DNA of 64,000 nucleotides from Bradyrhizobium sp. RP6 (GTDB lineage: Bacteria > Pseudomonadota > Alphaproteobacteria > Rhizobiales > Xanthobacteraceae): NCBI RefSeq assembly GCF_003837805.1, contig NZ_RQIT01000018.1, positions 1 to 64,000 of the forward strand. Direction: 5' to 3'. A program made the translations under genes and the position numbers. The notes under the pieces are model-generated. The model did no database searches and had not been told where the DNA came from. It saw only the letters and a program-made list of their open reading frames with translations. This document shows, piece after piece, positions 52,361-63,073 of the stretch. Positions within the stretch are counted from its first letter, which is position 1, and the number at the start of each line of letters is the position of its first letter.

Positions 52361-52768
52361 TCAAGTCTCTTCATCACCTCCGACGTCACCAATGATGTCG
52401 GTCACGTCCTCATCGCCCTCTTCTTCGTCGGCAATGAAGGTCGAATCATCGTCATCGTCGTCGTCGATCGTTTCGTCGACCTCGATATCGTCCTCGGATT
52501 CGGGCACGACGGCCTTGACCTTGCCGGTGTTCTCCTCGGCATCGGCCTCCTCGAGGGAGACCAATTCCTCGGTCTCTGCCGGCTCCGGCGCGGTGTCCTG
52601 GGCCATATTGCGGGCATCGGCGCCGCGGGGCGCGCGCGCAGGGGCGATCGGGGCGATCGGCACCACCTCGCCGGTATAGGGCGAGATCACCGGATTCTTG
52701 TTGAGGTCATAGAACTTCTTGCCCGTGGTCGGGCAAATACGTTTGGTTCCGAGTTCGGACTTGGCCAC
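52361..52768 (-). CDS. TIGR02300 family (FYDLN acid) protein
   Basis: 135 residues. The N-terminal VAKSELGTKRICPTTGKKFYDLNKNPVISPYTGEVVP is the family hallmark (Cys-containing FYDLN segment). The rest is strongly acidic, with long Asp/Glu runs (DDIEVDETIDDDDDDDSTF). GTG 52768 is chosen over an upstream ATG because the family starts there. Found in alphaproteobacteria; role unknown. Confidence 0.88.
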   Translation of the reverse strand: MAKSELGTKRICPTTGKKFYDLNKNPVISPYTGEVVPIAPIAPARAPRGADARNMAQDTAPEPAETEELVSLEEADAEENTGKVKAVVPESEDDIEVDETIDDDDDDDSTFIADEEEGDEDVTDIIGDVGGDEET

Positions 52769-52925
52769 GGCAGGAATCCTGGGAATGTCTGAAAAGCGGT
52801 GCTTCACTTGGCTAGTTGGCGGCCCGCTGTCAATAGCGCATTACGGCAGAACGACATGCCGTGACGGGGGCCAGACCATGTGGTACCTGCGCGCCAGCCC
52901 ACAGGGCCTATTCAAGGACACAATC

Positions 52926-54263
52926 TTGACCCATTCCGACCAACCGAGGCCGCTCAAGGCTCGTGCCAGCGGTCCCCTGACCGGGAAAGTACGGGTGCCC
53001 GGGGACAAGTCGATCTCCCACCGTGCCCTCATCCTGGGTGCGCTCGCGGTCGGCGAGACCAGGGTTTCGGGCCTGCTGGAGGGCGAGGACGTCCTCAACA
53101 CAGCCAAATCCATGCAGGCGCTCGGCGCCAGCGTCGAGCGCATCGGCGATTTCGCGTGGAAAGTGCAGGGCGTTGGTGTCGCCGGCTTCGCCCCGCCCAA
53201 GGCGCCGCTCGATTTCGGCAACTCCGGCACCGGCTGCCGGCTGGTCATGGGCGCCGTCGCCGGCTGCCCGATCTCGGCGGTGTTCGACGGCGACGCCTCG
53301 CTGCGCAGCCGCCCCATGCGCCGGATCCTCGATCCGCTGGAAAAGATGGGCGCCAGGGTCATCTCCGGCGGCGAGGGCGGCCGTCTGCCGCTGACCCTCC
53401 AGGGCGCGCGCGATCCGCTGCCGATCACCTACAAGACCCCGGTCGCCTCGGCCCAGATCAAATCGGCCGTGCTGCTGGCGGGCCTGGCTGCGCCGGGCAC
53501 CACGACGGTGATCGAGAGCGAGGCCAGCCGCGACCACACCGAGCTGATGCTGAAGCATTTCGGCGCGGACATCACCTCGGCCCGGGAAGGCCAGCATGGC
53601 CGCCGCATCACGCTGGTGGGCCAGCCCGAGCTGCACGGCGCGACCGTCGTCGTGCCCGCCGATCCCTCTTCGGCGGCCTTCCCAATCGTCGCAGCGCTGA
53701 TCGTCGAAGGCTCCGATGTCGTGCTGTCCGACGTCATGACCAATCCGCTGCGCATCGGTCTGTTCACCACGCTTCGCGAAATGGGCGCCTCGATCGAGGA
53801 GAGCGAAGTGCGGGGCGATGCCGGCGAGCCGATGGCGCAGCTTCGTGTGCGCGCCTCGAAGCTGCGCGGTGTCGAAGTGCCGCCGGAGCGCGCGCCCTCG
53901 ATGATCGACGAATATCTGGTGCTGGCGGTGGCGGCCTCCTTCGCCGAGGGCACGACGATCATGCGCGGCCTGCAGGAGTTGCGCGTCAAGGAATCCGACC
54001 GGTTGGAGGCGACCGCCGCCATGCTCCGCGTCAACGGCGTCAAGGTCGAGATCTCGGGCGATGATCTGATCGTCGAGGGCCGCGGCCATGTCCCCGGTGG
54101 CGGGATCGTCGCCACCCACATGGACCATCGCATCGCGATGTCGGCCCTGGTGATGGGCTGCGCCTCCGACCAGCCGGTGACGGTCGACGACACCGCTTTC
54201 ATTGCCACCAGTTTCCCGGATTTCATTCCGATGATGCGTTCGCTAGGGGCCGAGTTCTCATGA
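52926..54263 (+). CDS. aroA: EPSP synthase (3-phosphoshikimate 1-carboxyvinyltransferase)
   Basis: Sixth step of the shikimate pathway: shikimate-3-phosphate plus PEP gives EPSP. 445 residues from the TTG at 52926, with AAGGA seven bases upstream. Motifs: RVPGDKSISHRALI, LDFGNSGTGCRLVMG, RSRPMRRILDPLEKMG, SAQIKSAVLLAG, RDHTELMLKHFG and RVKESDRL. The overall text is close to class II enzymes, but the position that is Ala in the glyphosate-tolerant CP4 type is Gly here (FGNSGTG). It overlaps cmk by four bases. Confidence 0.95.
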   Translation: MTHSDQPRPLKARASGPLTGKVRVPGDKSISHRALILGALAVGETRVSGLLEGEDVLNTAKSMQALGASVERIGDFAWKVQGVGVAGFAPPKAPLDFGNSGTGCRLVMGAVAGCPISAVFDGDASLRSRPMRRILDPLEKMGARVISGGEGGRLPLTLQGARDPLPITYKTPVASAQIKSAVLLAGLAAPGTTTVIESEASRDHTELMLKHFGADITSAREGQHGRRITLVGQPELHGATVVVPADPSSAAFPIVAALIVEGSDVVLSDVMTNPLRIGLFTTLREMGASIEESEVRGDAGEPMAQLRVRASKLRGVEVPPERAPSMIDEYLVLAVAASFAEGTTIMRGLQELRVKESDRLEATAAMLRVNGVKVEISGDDLIVEGRGHVPGGGIVATHMDHRIAMSALVMGCASDQPVTVDDTAFIATSFPDFIPMMRSLGAEFS

Positions 54264-54898
54264 TCATTGCCATCGACGGGCCCGCGGCATCGGGCAAGGG
54301 GACGCTCGGCAAACGTCTCGCCCACCATTACGGCTATCGCCACTTGGATACCGGCGTGATCTACCGCGCGGTGGCTTACGAGCTGATGCAGTCCGGCCAT
54401 GATCTGCGCGACGAGGCAGCCGCGGTGCAGGCTGCATTGGAACTTGATCCCGAAAAGTTCGGCAATCCCGCGCTGAAGACCCAAAAGGCCGGCGAGGGCG
54501 CCTCGATCGTCTCGGCAATCCCGAGGGTCCGCGAGGTCCTCGTCAGCTTTCAGCGCCAATTCGCCGCCGATCCGCCGGGGGCGGTGCTGGACGGCCGGGA
54601 CATTGGAACCGTGATCTGCCCCCATGCCGACGTGAAGATCTTCGTCGTCGCAGACCCCAAGGTGCGCGCGCGCCGCCGCACCATGGAGGCCAGGGCGAGG
54701 GGCGAGGAGGCGGACGAGGCCGCCGTGCTTGCCGACATCATCCAGCGTGACGAACGCGACAAGAACCGGCCGATTGCGCCTTTAAAGCCGGCCCCGGATG
54801 CTTACTTGCTAGATAACTCCCAACTGGATATAGAAGGCGGCGTCCGGGCCGCCATCGACATTATCGAGGCCGTCCGAGCGGGCCGGTCGCGGGGTTAA
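54260..54898 (+). CDS. cmk: Cytidylate kinase
   Basis: 212 residues. Phosphorylates CMP and dCMP. The P-loop is IDGPAASGKGTLGKRLA (residues about 4-20), followed by YRHLDTGVIYRAVAYE, DGRDIGTVICPHADVKIFVVAD and RDERDKNRPIAPLKPAPDA. ATG overlaps the aroA stop (ATGA), so the two are translated together. The aroA-cmk-rpsA order is widely conserved. Confidence 0.95.
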   Translation: MIIAIDGPAASGKGTLGKRLAHHYGYRHLDTGVIYRAVAYELMQSGHDLRDEAAAVQAALELDPEKFGNPALKTQKAGEGASIVSAIPRVREVLVSFQRQFAADPPGAVLDGRDIGTVICPHADVKIFVVADPKVRARRRTMEARARGEEADEAAVLADIIQRDERDKNRPIAPLKPAPDAYLLDNSQLDIEGGVRAAIDIIEAVRAGRSRG

Positions 54899-55165
54899 GC
54901 CGCTGCCGTCATTGGAGGAAGCGCCCGCTCCCGCCTCTTTGATGTCGATACCCTCGGTCCCTGCTTCAGGGTCCGGCGCGATCCAGGGTCCGGACAAAGA
55001 TTCCACGTATCGAACGCGCGGGCCTCAGCCGGCCCGCTTCCGCCGTTCCGGTCGCAGGCCGGGGCAGCGAGCGGTCGCTCGAAGGTTTTGCGGACCTTCC
55101 GACACTGCGCGTGCGATGCGCCCACGAACCCAACGGCCGGCAAGACATCCGCAATTGGAGAACAA

Positions 55166-56872
55166 ATGGCTTCGACTTCTGCTGATACCTATAGCCCCTC
55201 GCGTGACGATTTCGCCGCGATGCTCGACGAGTCCTTTGCAGGCGGCAACCTGCAGGAAAGCTCCGTCGTCAAGGGCAAGGTGGTTGCAATTGAAAAGGAC
55301 ATGGCCGTCATCGACGTCGGCCTGAAGACCGAGGGCCGCGTCGCGCTGCGCGAATTTTCCGGCCCCGGCCGTGAAAGCGATCTCAAGGTCGGCGACGAGG
55401 TGGAAGTGTTCCTCGATCGCATCGAAAACGCCCTCGGCGAAGCCGTGCTGTCGCGCGACAAGGCGCGCCGCGAAGAGAGCTGGGGCAAGCTCGAGAAGGC
55501 GTTCCAGAACAACGAGAAGGTCAACGGCGTCATCTTCAACCAGGTCAAGGGCGGCTTCACGGTCGACCTCGACGGTGCGGTGGCGTTCCTGCCGCGCTCG
55601 CAGGTCGACATCCGCCCGATCCGCGACGTTGCGCCGCTGATGAACAACTCGCAGCCGTTCCAGATCCTCAAGATGGATCGCCGCCGCGGCAACATCGTCG
55701 TCTCCCGCCGCACGGTGCTGGAAGAGACCCGCGCCGAGCAGCGTCAGGAGCTGGTGCAGAACCTCGAAGAGGGTCAGGTCATCGACGGCGTGGTCAAGAA
55801 CATCACCGATTACGGTGCGTTCGTCGACCTCGGCGGCATCGACGGCCTGCTGCACGTCACCGACATCGCGTGGCGCCGCGTCAACCACCCGACCGAGGTG
55901 CTCTCGATCGGTCAGACCGTGAAGGTCAAGATCATCAAGATCAACCACGAGACGCACCGCATCTCGCTGGGCATGAAGCAGCTGCTGGACGATCCGTGGC
56001 AGGGCATCGAAGCCAAGTACCCGCTGGGTGCCCGCTTCACAGGCCGCGTCACCAACATCACCGACTACGGTGCATTCGTCGAGCTCGAGCCGGGCATCGA
56101 AGGCCTGATCCACGTCTCCGAGATGTCGTGGACCAAGAAGAACATGCATCCCGGCAAGATCGTCTCGACCTCGCAGGAAGTCGACGTGCAGGTGCTGGAA
56201 GTCGATTCCGTCAAGCGCCGCATCTCGCTCGGCCTCAAGCAGACCATGCGCAATCCGTGGGAGGTCTTCGTCGAAAGCCACCCGACCGGTTCGGTGGTCG
56301 AGGGCGAGGTCAAGAACAAGACCGAGTTCGGCCTGTTCCTCGGCCTCGAGGGCGACGTCGACGGCATGGTCCACCTCTCCGATCTCGACTGGAAGCTTCC
56401 GGGCGAGCAGGTGATCGACAACTACAAGAAGGGCGACATGGTGAAGGCCGTGGTGCTCGATGTGGACGTCGAGAAGGAGCGTATCTCGCTCGGCATCAAG
56501 CAGCTCGAAGGTGACCCCTTCGCCGAGCCGGGCGATGTCAAGAAGGGCGCGGTCGTGACCTGCGAAGTGCTCGAAGTGAAGGAGAGCGGTATCGAGGTGA
56601 AGATCGCCGGTACCGATTTCACCACCTTCATCAAGCGCTCCGAGCTCGCGCGTGATCGCAACGACCAGCGCGCCGAACGCTTCGCCGTCGGCGAGAAGGT
56701 CGATGCCCGCGTGATCCAGTTCGACAAGAAGGCCCGCAAGGTCCAGGTGTCGATCAAGGCGCTGGAGGTCGCCGAAGAGAAGGAAGCCATCGCGCAGTAC
56801 GGCTCTTCCGATTCGGGCGCGACGCTCGGCGACATTCTGGGCACCGCGCTCAAGAACCGCGACAGCAAGTAA
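55166..56872 (+). CDS. rpsA: 30S ribosomal protein S1
   Basis: 568 residues, with six S1 (OB-fold) repeats. Repeats 3-6 carry the usual GAFVDLGGIDGLLHVTDIAW, GAFVELEPGIEGLIHVSEMSW, GLFLGLEGDVDGMVHLSDLDW and ESGIEVKIAGTDFTTF forms. It unfolds mRNA at the ribosome. ATG 55166 has GGAG eight bases before. A strong terminator follows. Confidence 0.97.
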   Translation: MASTSADTYSPSRDDFAAMLDESFAGGNLQESSVVKGKVVAIEKDMAVIDVGLKTEGRVALREFSGPGRESDLKVGDEVEVFLDRIENALGEAVLSRDKARREESWGKLEKAFQNNEKVNGVIFNQVKGGFTVDLDGAVAFLPRSQVDIRPIRDVAPLMNNSQPFQILKMDRRRGNIVVSRRTVLEETRAEQRQELVQNLEEGQVIDGVVKNITDYGAFVDLGGIDGLLHVTDIAWRRVNHPTEVLSIGQTVKVKIIKINHETHRISLGMKQLLDDPWQGIEAKYPLGARFTGRVTNITDYGAFVELEPGIEGLIHVSEMSWTKKNMHPGKIVSTSQEVDVQVLEVDSVKRRISLGLKQTMRNPWEVFVESHPTGSVVEGEVKNKTEFGLFLGLEGDVDGMVHLSDLDWKLPGEQVIDNYKKGDMVKAVVLDVDVEKERISLGIKQLEGDPFAEPGDVKKGAVVTCEVLEVKESGIEVKIAGTDFTTFIKRSELARDRNDQRAERFAVGEKVDARVIQFDKKARKVQVSIKALEVAEEKEAIAQYGSSDSGATLGDILGTALKNRDSK

Positions 56873-56898
56873 GCTAAACGTCCGTTTTGCTGCATCGA

Positions 56899-56928
56899 AG
56901 CCCCGGCGCGAGCCGGGGCTTTTTTGTT
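56899..56928 (+). terminator. Rho-independent terminator after rpsA
   Basis: AGCCCCGG pairs with CCGGGGCT around CGCGAG, then TTTTTT. It begins 27 bp past the rpsA stop. Confidence 0.93.
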
Positions 56929-57242
56929 GCGGCATACACAACTGTCGTCCCGGACAAGCGCAGCGAAGCGGAGCGCGGATCCGGGACCCGTAGCCGCAGG
57001 GAGAAGTTTGACGAAGACTCGCAGTTGCCAGCTCGCGCGACGACTTCTTCCTGGGATTATGGATCCCCGCCCCGTGCGCAATTGCGCACTATGCGGGGAT
57101 GATGACTGAGTCTGCGGCGACTTGCTCGTCCCTCACCAGGCCTTGTTTTCTTCAAATTGCGCCGCAATTGATGTATTCAGCTAAGCCAATGGTCACGCTG
57201 TGACGGCACAACGCGCCCAGCCTTTCATTTGGAGATACTCCG
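56929..57242. repeat. Gene-free stretch with Bradyrhizobium-type repeat
   Basis: About 310 bp between the rpsA terminator and sppA. GTCGTCCCGGACAAGCG...GCGGATCCGGGAC and GGATCCCCGCCCC...GCGGGGATGATGA make nested arms of a common repeat. The last 100 bp should hold the sppA promoter. No gene is seen. Confidence 0.5.
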
Positions 57243-58223
57243 ATGTCGCTCGATTCGGACATCATCGTCGATCGCCGCAGGATCCGCCGCAAGCTCACGT
57301 TCTGGCGTGTGATGGCCGCGCTGATCGCGATCGCGGCGATTGCGAGCTTTGCGCTGATGGCGACGCCCGGAGCGCGCGGGACCTTCGCATCCGCCGGCTC
57401 GATCGCACGCGTTCACATCGATGGATTGATCCGCAGCGATTCCGAGCGCACGCAGGCGCTGGAGCGGCTCGAGAGCTCGCGGGCCGCCGCCGTCATCGTT
57501 CACATCAACTCGCCGGGCGGCACCACCGCCGGCTCCGAGCAGCTCTACGACTCGCTCACCCGGCTGAAAGCGAAGAAGCCGCTGGTCGTCGTCGTCGAGG
57601 GCCTCGCCGCATCGGGCGGCTACATCACGGCGATCGCCAGCGACCACATCGTCGCCCAGCAGAGCTCGCTGGTCGGCTCGATCGGCGTGCTGTTCCAGTA
57701 TCCCAACGTCTCCGAGCTGCTGAAGACCATCGGCGTCAGGGTCGAGGAGGTGAAATCCTCGCCGCTGAAGGCAGCTCCCAACGGCTTTGAGCCGACCAGT
57801 CCCGAGGCGCGCGCCGCGCTCGATGCGCTGGTCAAGGATTCCTACGCCTGGTTCAAGGGAATGGTGAAGGAGCGGCGTGGCATGGATGACACGCAGCTCG
57901 AAAAAGTCGCCGATGGCCGTGTCTTTACCGGGCGCCAGGCGATCGATCTCAAGCTGATCGACCAGATCGGTGACGAGAAGACGGCGGTGACCTGGCTGAT
58001 CGAGCACAAGGGCGTCAAGAAGGGACTTCCGGTACGCGATTACAAGCTTGAGCCGCGCTTTGGCGATCTGACATTCCTCAAGACCGCCGCCGCCGTGACG
58101 CTGGAAGCGCTCGGTTTGGGCTCGATTGCGCATCAAATCGGCCAAACCGGTGTCGCGCAGGCGGTCGACCGGCTCGGAATGGATGGAATGCTGGCCCTGT
58201 GGCAGCCGGCCGCATCAAACTGA
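57243..58223 (+). CDS. sppA: Signal peptide peptidase SppA
   Basis: 326-residue inner membrane serine protease that degrades cleaved signal peptides. One membrane helix (VMAALIAIAAIASFALMATPG) anchors it. The Ser nucleophile is in VVVEGLAASGGYITAIASDHI, the general base Lys region in VEEVKSSPLKAAPNGFEPTS and HINSPGGTTAGSEQLYD fits the clpP-like core. Short, single-domain form. Transcribed upstream of ihfB. Confidence 0.93.
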   Translation: MSLDSDIIVDRRRIRRKLTFWRVMAALIAIAAIASFALMATPGARGTFASAGSIARVHIDGLIRSDSERTQALERLESSRAAAVIVHINSPGGTTAGSEQLYDSLTRLKAKKPLVVVVEGLAASGGYITAIASDHIVAQQSSLVGSIGVLFQYPNVSELLKTIGVRVEEVKSSPLKAAPNGFEPTSPEARAALDALVKDSYAWFKGMVKERRGMDDTQLEKVADGRVFTGRQAIDLKLIDQIGDEKTAVTWLIEHKGVKKGLPVRDYKLEPRFGDLTFLKTAAAVTLEALGLGSIAHQIGQTGVAQAVDRLGMDGMLALWQPAASN

Positions 58224-58332
58224 CTGGAGCAGGCGAGTTCCGCGAGGTTTTCTCGTGGGACGAGTGCCGGCGCAGCACGCTTTTTCGGCATTTGTCACGT
58301 ATTTTCGCGACGCTCAGCCTTGATTTAGCGTC

Positions 58333-58361
58333 TTGACAGATCACGGTATTTTCACGGAAAT
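58333..58361 (+). promoter_or_regulatory. Possible sigma-70 type promoter of ihfB
   Basis: TTGACA at 58333-58338 is a perfect -35; 17 bp later lies GGAAAT, a poor -10, with TATTTTC nearby. It lies 57 bp before the ihfB start. Weakly supported. Confidence 0.3.
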
Positions 58362-58394
58362 GGTCATCCGCACGCTTCCGGGTCCTATCTCTCG

Positions 58395-58700
58395 ATGATC
58401 AAATCCGAACTTGTTCAGCGTATCGCCGAGCACAACCCGCATCTGTACCAGCGGGATGTCGAGAACATTGTGAATGCGATTCTCGAAGAGATCGTAGCGG
58501 CCCTCGCGCGCGGTGATCGCGTCGAGTTGCGCGGCTTCGGTGCCTTCTCGGTCAAGCACCGCCCTGCCCGCGCAGGGCGCAATCCACGCACCGGCGCCCA
58601 TGTGCCAGTCGATCAGAAGAGCGTTCCGTTCTTCAAGACCGGCAAGGAAATGCGCGAGCGGCTGAACCGCGACCATCCAGATCCCGGCGGCGCAGACTGA
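58395..58700 (+). CDS. ihfB: Integration host factor subunit beta
   Basis: 101 residues. DNA-bending protein that works with IhfA. MIKSELVQRIAEHNPHLYQRDVENIVNAILEEI and RVELRGFGAFSVKHRPARAGRNPRTGAHVPVDQKSVPFFKTGKEMRERLN are the full HU/IHF fold with the Pro of the DNA-intercalating arm (RNPRTG). It acts at many promoters including sigma-54 ones and in phage or island recombination. Confidence 0.96.
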   Translation: MIKSELVQRIAEHNPHLYQRDVENIVNAILEEIVAALARGDRVELRGFGAFSVKHRPARAGRNPRTGAHVPVDQKSVPFFKTGKEMRERLNRDHPDPGGAD

Positions 58701-58782
58701 AGCGCGATGTGACCGCGCTTTAGGGTTTTTCGCGGTCGCACAGGATGCGGCCGCGGGCTTGATTCAAGGCGAGCGACGCGAG

Positions 58783-59175
58783 ATGCGAAAGTTCCTGACC
58801 GCGCTGATCGTGATTCCGCTGGGCCTGATCCTGGTGGCGTTTGCCGTCGCCAACCGGCATTTCGTCACGGTCTCCTTCGATCCCTTCATTTCCGACGACC
58901 CGTCACTGTCGCTGACGTTGCCGCTGTTCCTGCTCCTGATCCTGGTGGCCGCGCTGGGCGTCGTGGTCGGCGGCTCGGCCGTCTGGTTCGGCCAGCGGCA
59001 CTGGCGGCGCGCGGCGCGTCGGAATGATGCGGAGGCCCGGGCCATCAGGGCCGAACTGGCCGATCTGCGGGCCCAGGCGGCTGCGGCCAGGGCAGAGCCC
59101 CAGCGCCTTCCCGCGCCTTCCGGGGTGGGGCTGTACGGGCCCATCGGGCGAGACAAGCAGCGCGCGACGTTGTAG
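58783..59175 (+). CDS. LapA-domain (DUF1049) membrane protein
   Basis: 130 residues with two membrane helices (FLTALIVIPLGLILVAFAVAN and LSLTLPLFLLLILVAALGVVVGGSAV) and a basic cytosolic tail with a short coiled coil (RRNDAEARAIRAELADLRAQAAAARAE). The layout is that of LapA domain proteins, linked to LPS assembly in enteric bacteria. ATG 58783 after GAGCGACGCGAG. Next to ihfB as in other alphaproteobacteria. Confidence 0.85.
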   Translation: MRKFLTALIVIPLGLILVAFAVANRHFVTVSFDPFISDDPSLSLTLPLFLLLILVAALGVVVGGSAVWFGQRHWRRAARRNDAEARAIRAELADLRAQAAAARAEPQRLPAPSGVGLYGPIGRDKQRATL

Positions 59176-59241
59176 AAGCGGCCCCAACCGAAAGCCCCGT
59201 TTTCCGGCCGCGGACCCGCGGCCTTCATCTGCTTTGAGACC

Positions 59242-59909
59242 ATGTCCCTGCTCGTCAAAATCTGCGGCCTGTCCACGCGCGAGACGCTTCAAGCGGCGCT
59301 CGACGCCGGCGCCGACATGGTGGGGTTCGTGTTCTTTCCGCCGTCGCCGCGGCATCTCTCTCTGGAGGCGGGGCGCGAGCTCGGCCGTCAGGTGAAGCAG
59401 CGCGCGCTCAAGGTCGCGCTCACGGTCGACGCCGACGACGCCACGCTCGACAACATCATGGATGCGCTGTCGCCCGATATTCTCCAGCTCCACGGCAGCG
59501 AGAGCGTGGCGCGGCTGCGAGACATCAAGCAACGCTTCGGCCGCCCGGTGATGAAAGCGGTCCCGGTCGCGACAGCTGCCGATCTCGCGGTGCTGCCCGG
59601 CTACGCCGCCGTCGCCGACCGCATCCTGTTCGATGCGCGCGCGCCGAAGGACGCAACGCGGCCCGGCGGTCTCGGGGAGCCCTTCGACTGGCACCTCCTG
59701 GAAAAGCTCGATCTGAAACTGCCGTACATGGTCTCGGGGGGGCTGCACGCCGACAATCTGGCCGAAGCCCTCCGTGTCACCCGCGCCGGGGGCGTCGACG
59801 TGTCCTCCGGTGTCGAGAGCGCCCCCGGCGTCAAGGATCCCGAGATGATCAAGGCCTTCATTCGCGCCGCGCGCGCCAGCCAAGATACAAGTCAAGAGTT
59901 GAGTGTCCG

Positions 59910-59913
<4 letters not shown>
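59242..59913 (+). CDS. trpF: Phosphoribosylanthranilate isomerase
   Basis: 223-residue TIM barrel that carries out the third tryptophan step. Start motif LLVKICGLSTRETLQAALDAGADMVGFVFFPPSPRHL has the catalytic Cys. DILQLHGSESVARLRDI follows, and Asp in ILFDARAPKD is the general acid. The C-terminal SGGLHADNLAEALR and GVDVSSGVESAPGVKD bind phosphate. Its stop overlaps trpB by four bases. Confidence 0.96.
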
Positions 59914-61120
<1,207 letters not shown>

Positions 61121-61124
<4 letters not shown>

Positions 61125-61957
61125 CCACGCGTATCGACACCCGTTTTGCCGAGCTGAAAAGCCAAGGCCGCTCGGCCTTCGTCACCTATGTGATGGCTGG
61201 CGACCCTGATGCCGCGACGTCGCTCAATATCGTCAAGGCGCTGCCCAAGGCAGGCGCCGACGTCATTGAACTCGGCATTCCCTTCACCGATCCGATGGCC
61301 GATGGTCCGTCGATCCAGGCTGCAGGCCTGCGCGCGCTCAAGGCGGGCATGACCTTGAAGAAGACGCTTGATCTGGTGCGCGATTTCCGCAAGGACGACA
61401 ACGTCACGCCGCTGGTGCTGATGGGTTACTACAATCCGATCTACATCTACGGCGTCGACAAGTTCCTGACAGACGCCAAGAGCGCGGGCGTTGACGGCCT
61501 GATCATCGTCGATCTGCCGCCGGAGGAAGACGACGAGCTCTGCATTCCCGCGCTGAAGGCCGGCCTGAACTTCATTCGCTTGGCAACCCCGACCACCGAC
61601 GACAAGCGTCTCCCGGCGGTGCTCGCGAACACGTCGGGCTTTGTCTATTACGTCTCCATTGCCGGCATCACCGGCGCCGCGGCGGCGGACGCCAATGCCG
61701 TCGGCGAAGCTGTTGCGCGCATTAAGCGGCATACCAGGCTGCCGATCTGCGTCGGTTTCGGCATCCGCACGCCGGAGGCGGCGCGCGCCATTGCCGAGAA
61801 GGCCGATGGTTCGGTGGTCGGCACCGCACTGGTGGATGCGCTCAAGAACAGCCTCGATGCCGAGGGACGGGCGACGGCCAAAACCGTCAACGCCGTGGCT
61901 GAGCTGACGGCGGCCCTGGCCCAGGGCGTCAAGGGCGCGCAACAGGCGGCCGAATAG
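61121..61957 (+). CDS. trpA: Tryptophan synthase alpha chain
   Basis: 278-residue TIM barrel. It cleaves indole-3-glycerol phosphate. The catalytic Glu is in DVIELGIPFTDPMADGPSIQ and the Asp in LIIVDLPPEEDDEL. The phosphate site is VGFGIRTPEAARAIAEKADGSVVGTALV. GTG start overlapping the trpB stop (GTGA). Coordinated expression with trpB and trpF. Confidence 0.97.
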
Positions 61958-61986
61958 GTCATAATTCCGCTTTAGCTTGTTAGTTT

Positions 61987-62036
61987 GAGCATGATCTTGT
62001 CGGAAAACCGCTTCACACTTTTCCGGATCATGCTCT
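61987..62036. repeat. Intergenic palindrome of the GCATGATC family (copy 3)
   Basis: GAGCATGATCTTGTCGGAAAACCG and its partner TTTTCCGGATCATGCTC form a near-perfect hairpin just after trpA. It is the clearest copy of this family in the window and may terminate or stabilise the trp transcript. Confidence 0.8.
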
Positions 62037-62131
62037 AACGCGGACGACACGGCGGCTTGCCGGGCAGCGGCCAGGCCGCCATATATCTCTTCAGGCGATC
62101 CGCGAGGCGGGTTCGCACATCGGAGCAAACC

Positions 62132-63073
62132 ATGAACTGGCTTACCAACGTGGTCCGGCCGAAGATCCGCAACATGCTGCGGCGGGAGACGCCGGAGAAT
62201 CTGTGGATCAAGTGTCCGGACTCCGGGCAGCTCGTGTTCTACAAGGACGTCGAGGCCAACCAGTTCGTCATTCCCGGCTCGAACTACCATATGCGCATGG
62301 GCGCGGTGGCGCGTCTGAAGTCGATCTTCGACAACGAGACCTGGTTCGACGTCGCGCTGCCTGAGGTCACGCCCGATCCGCTCAAGTTCCGCGACGAGAA
62401 GAAATATGTCGACCGCATCAAGGATGCGCGGGCGCGGACCAATCTGAACGACGCGATCAAGGTCGGCTATGGCAAGCTCGAAGGTTCCGCCGTGGTCGTC
62501 GCCGTGCAGGATTTCGACTTCATGGGCGGCTCGCTCGGCATGGCTGCGGGCGAAGCCATCGTGCGCGGAATGGAGCTCGCGGTCGAGAAGACATCGCCGT
62601 TCATCGTGTTCGCGGCTAGCGGCGGCGCGCGCATGCAGGAGGGTATCCTGTCGCTGATGCAGATGCCGCGCACCACGGTTGCGGTACAGATGCTGCGCGA
62701 GGCAAAGCTGCCCTACATCGTCGTGCTGACCAATCCGACCACTGGGGGCGTCACCGCGTCCTATGCGATGCTGGGCGACGTGCAGATCGCCGAGCCGGGT
62801 GCGCTGATCGGCTTTGCCGGTGCACGCGTGATCGAGCAGACCATACGCGAGAAGCTCCCTGAAGGGTTTCAGCGCGCCGAGTACCTCAAGGAGCACGGCA
62901 TGGTCGACATGGTCGTGCATCGTCACGAGTTGCGCCCGACGCTGGCGCGGCTCTGCCGCCTGCTGACCAAGGCGCCGGCGCTGGAAGGCGCATCGAAATC
63001 AGTGCAGCCGGTCGCGAGCCCGGCGCAGATCGTATCGGCCGCCGAGACGGCGCCGGCTGCGCCCCACGCGTGA
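62132..63073 (+). CDS. accD: Acetyl-CoA carboxylase carboxyltransferase beta
   Basis: 313 residues. Makes malonyl-CoA with AccA for fatty acid synthesis. The N-terminal zinc ribbon is partly kept: LWIKCPDSGQLVFYKDVEANQFVIPGSNYHMRM shows only one Cys, so the classic four-Cys zinc finger is reduced, as in other Bradyrhizobium. The crotonase core holds GSLGMAAGEAIVRGMELA, ASGGARMQEGILSLMQM and TGGVTASYAMLGDV. ATG 62132 chosen over an upstream frame. Its stop overlaps folC. Confidence 0.93.
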   Translation: MNWLTNVVRPKIRNMLRRETPENLWIKCPDSGQLVFYKDVEANQFVIPGSNYHMRMGAVARLKSIFDNETWFDVALPEVTPDPLKFRDEKKYVDRIKDARARTNLNDAIKVGYGKLEGSAVVVAVQDFDFMGGSLGMAAGEAIVRGMELAVEKTSPFIVFAASGGARMQEGILSLMQMPRTTVAVQMLREAKLPYIVVLTNPTTGGVTASYAMLGDVQIAEPGALIGFAGARVIEQTIREKLPEGFQRAEYLKEHGMVDMVVHRHELRPTLARLCRLLTKAPALEGASKSVQPVASPAQIVSAAETAPAAPHA

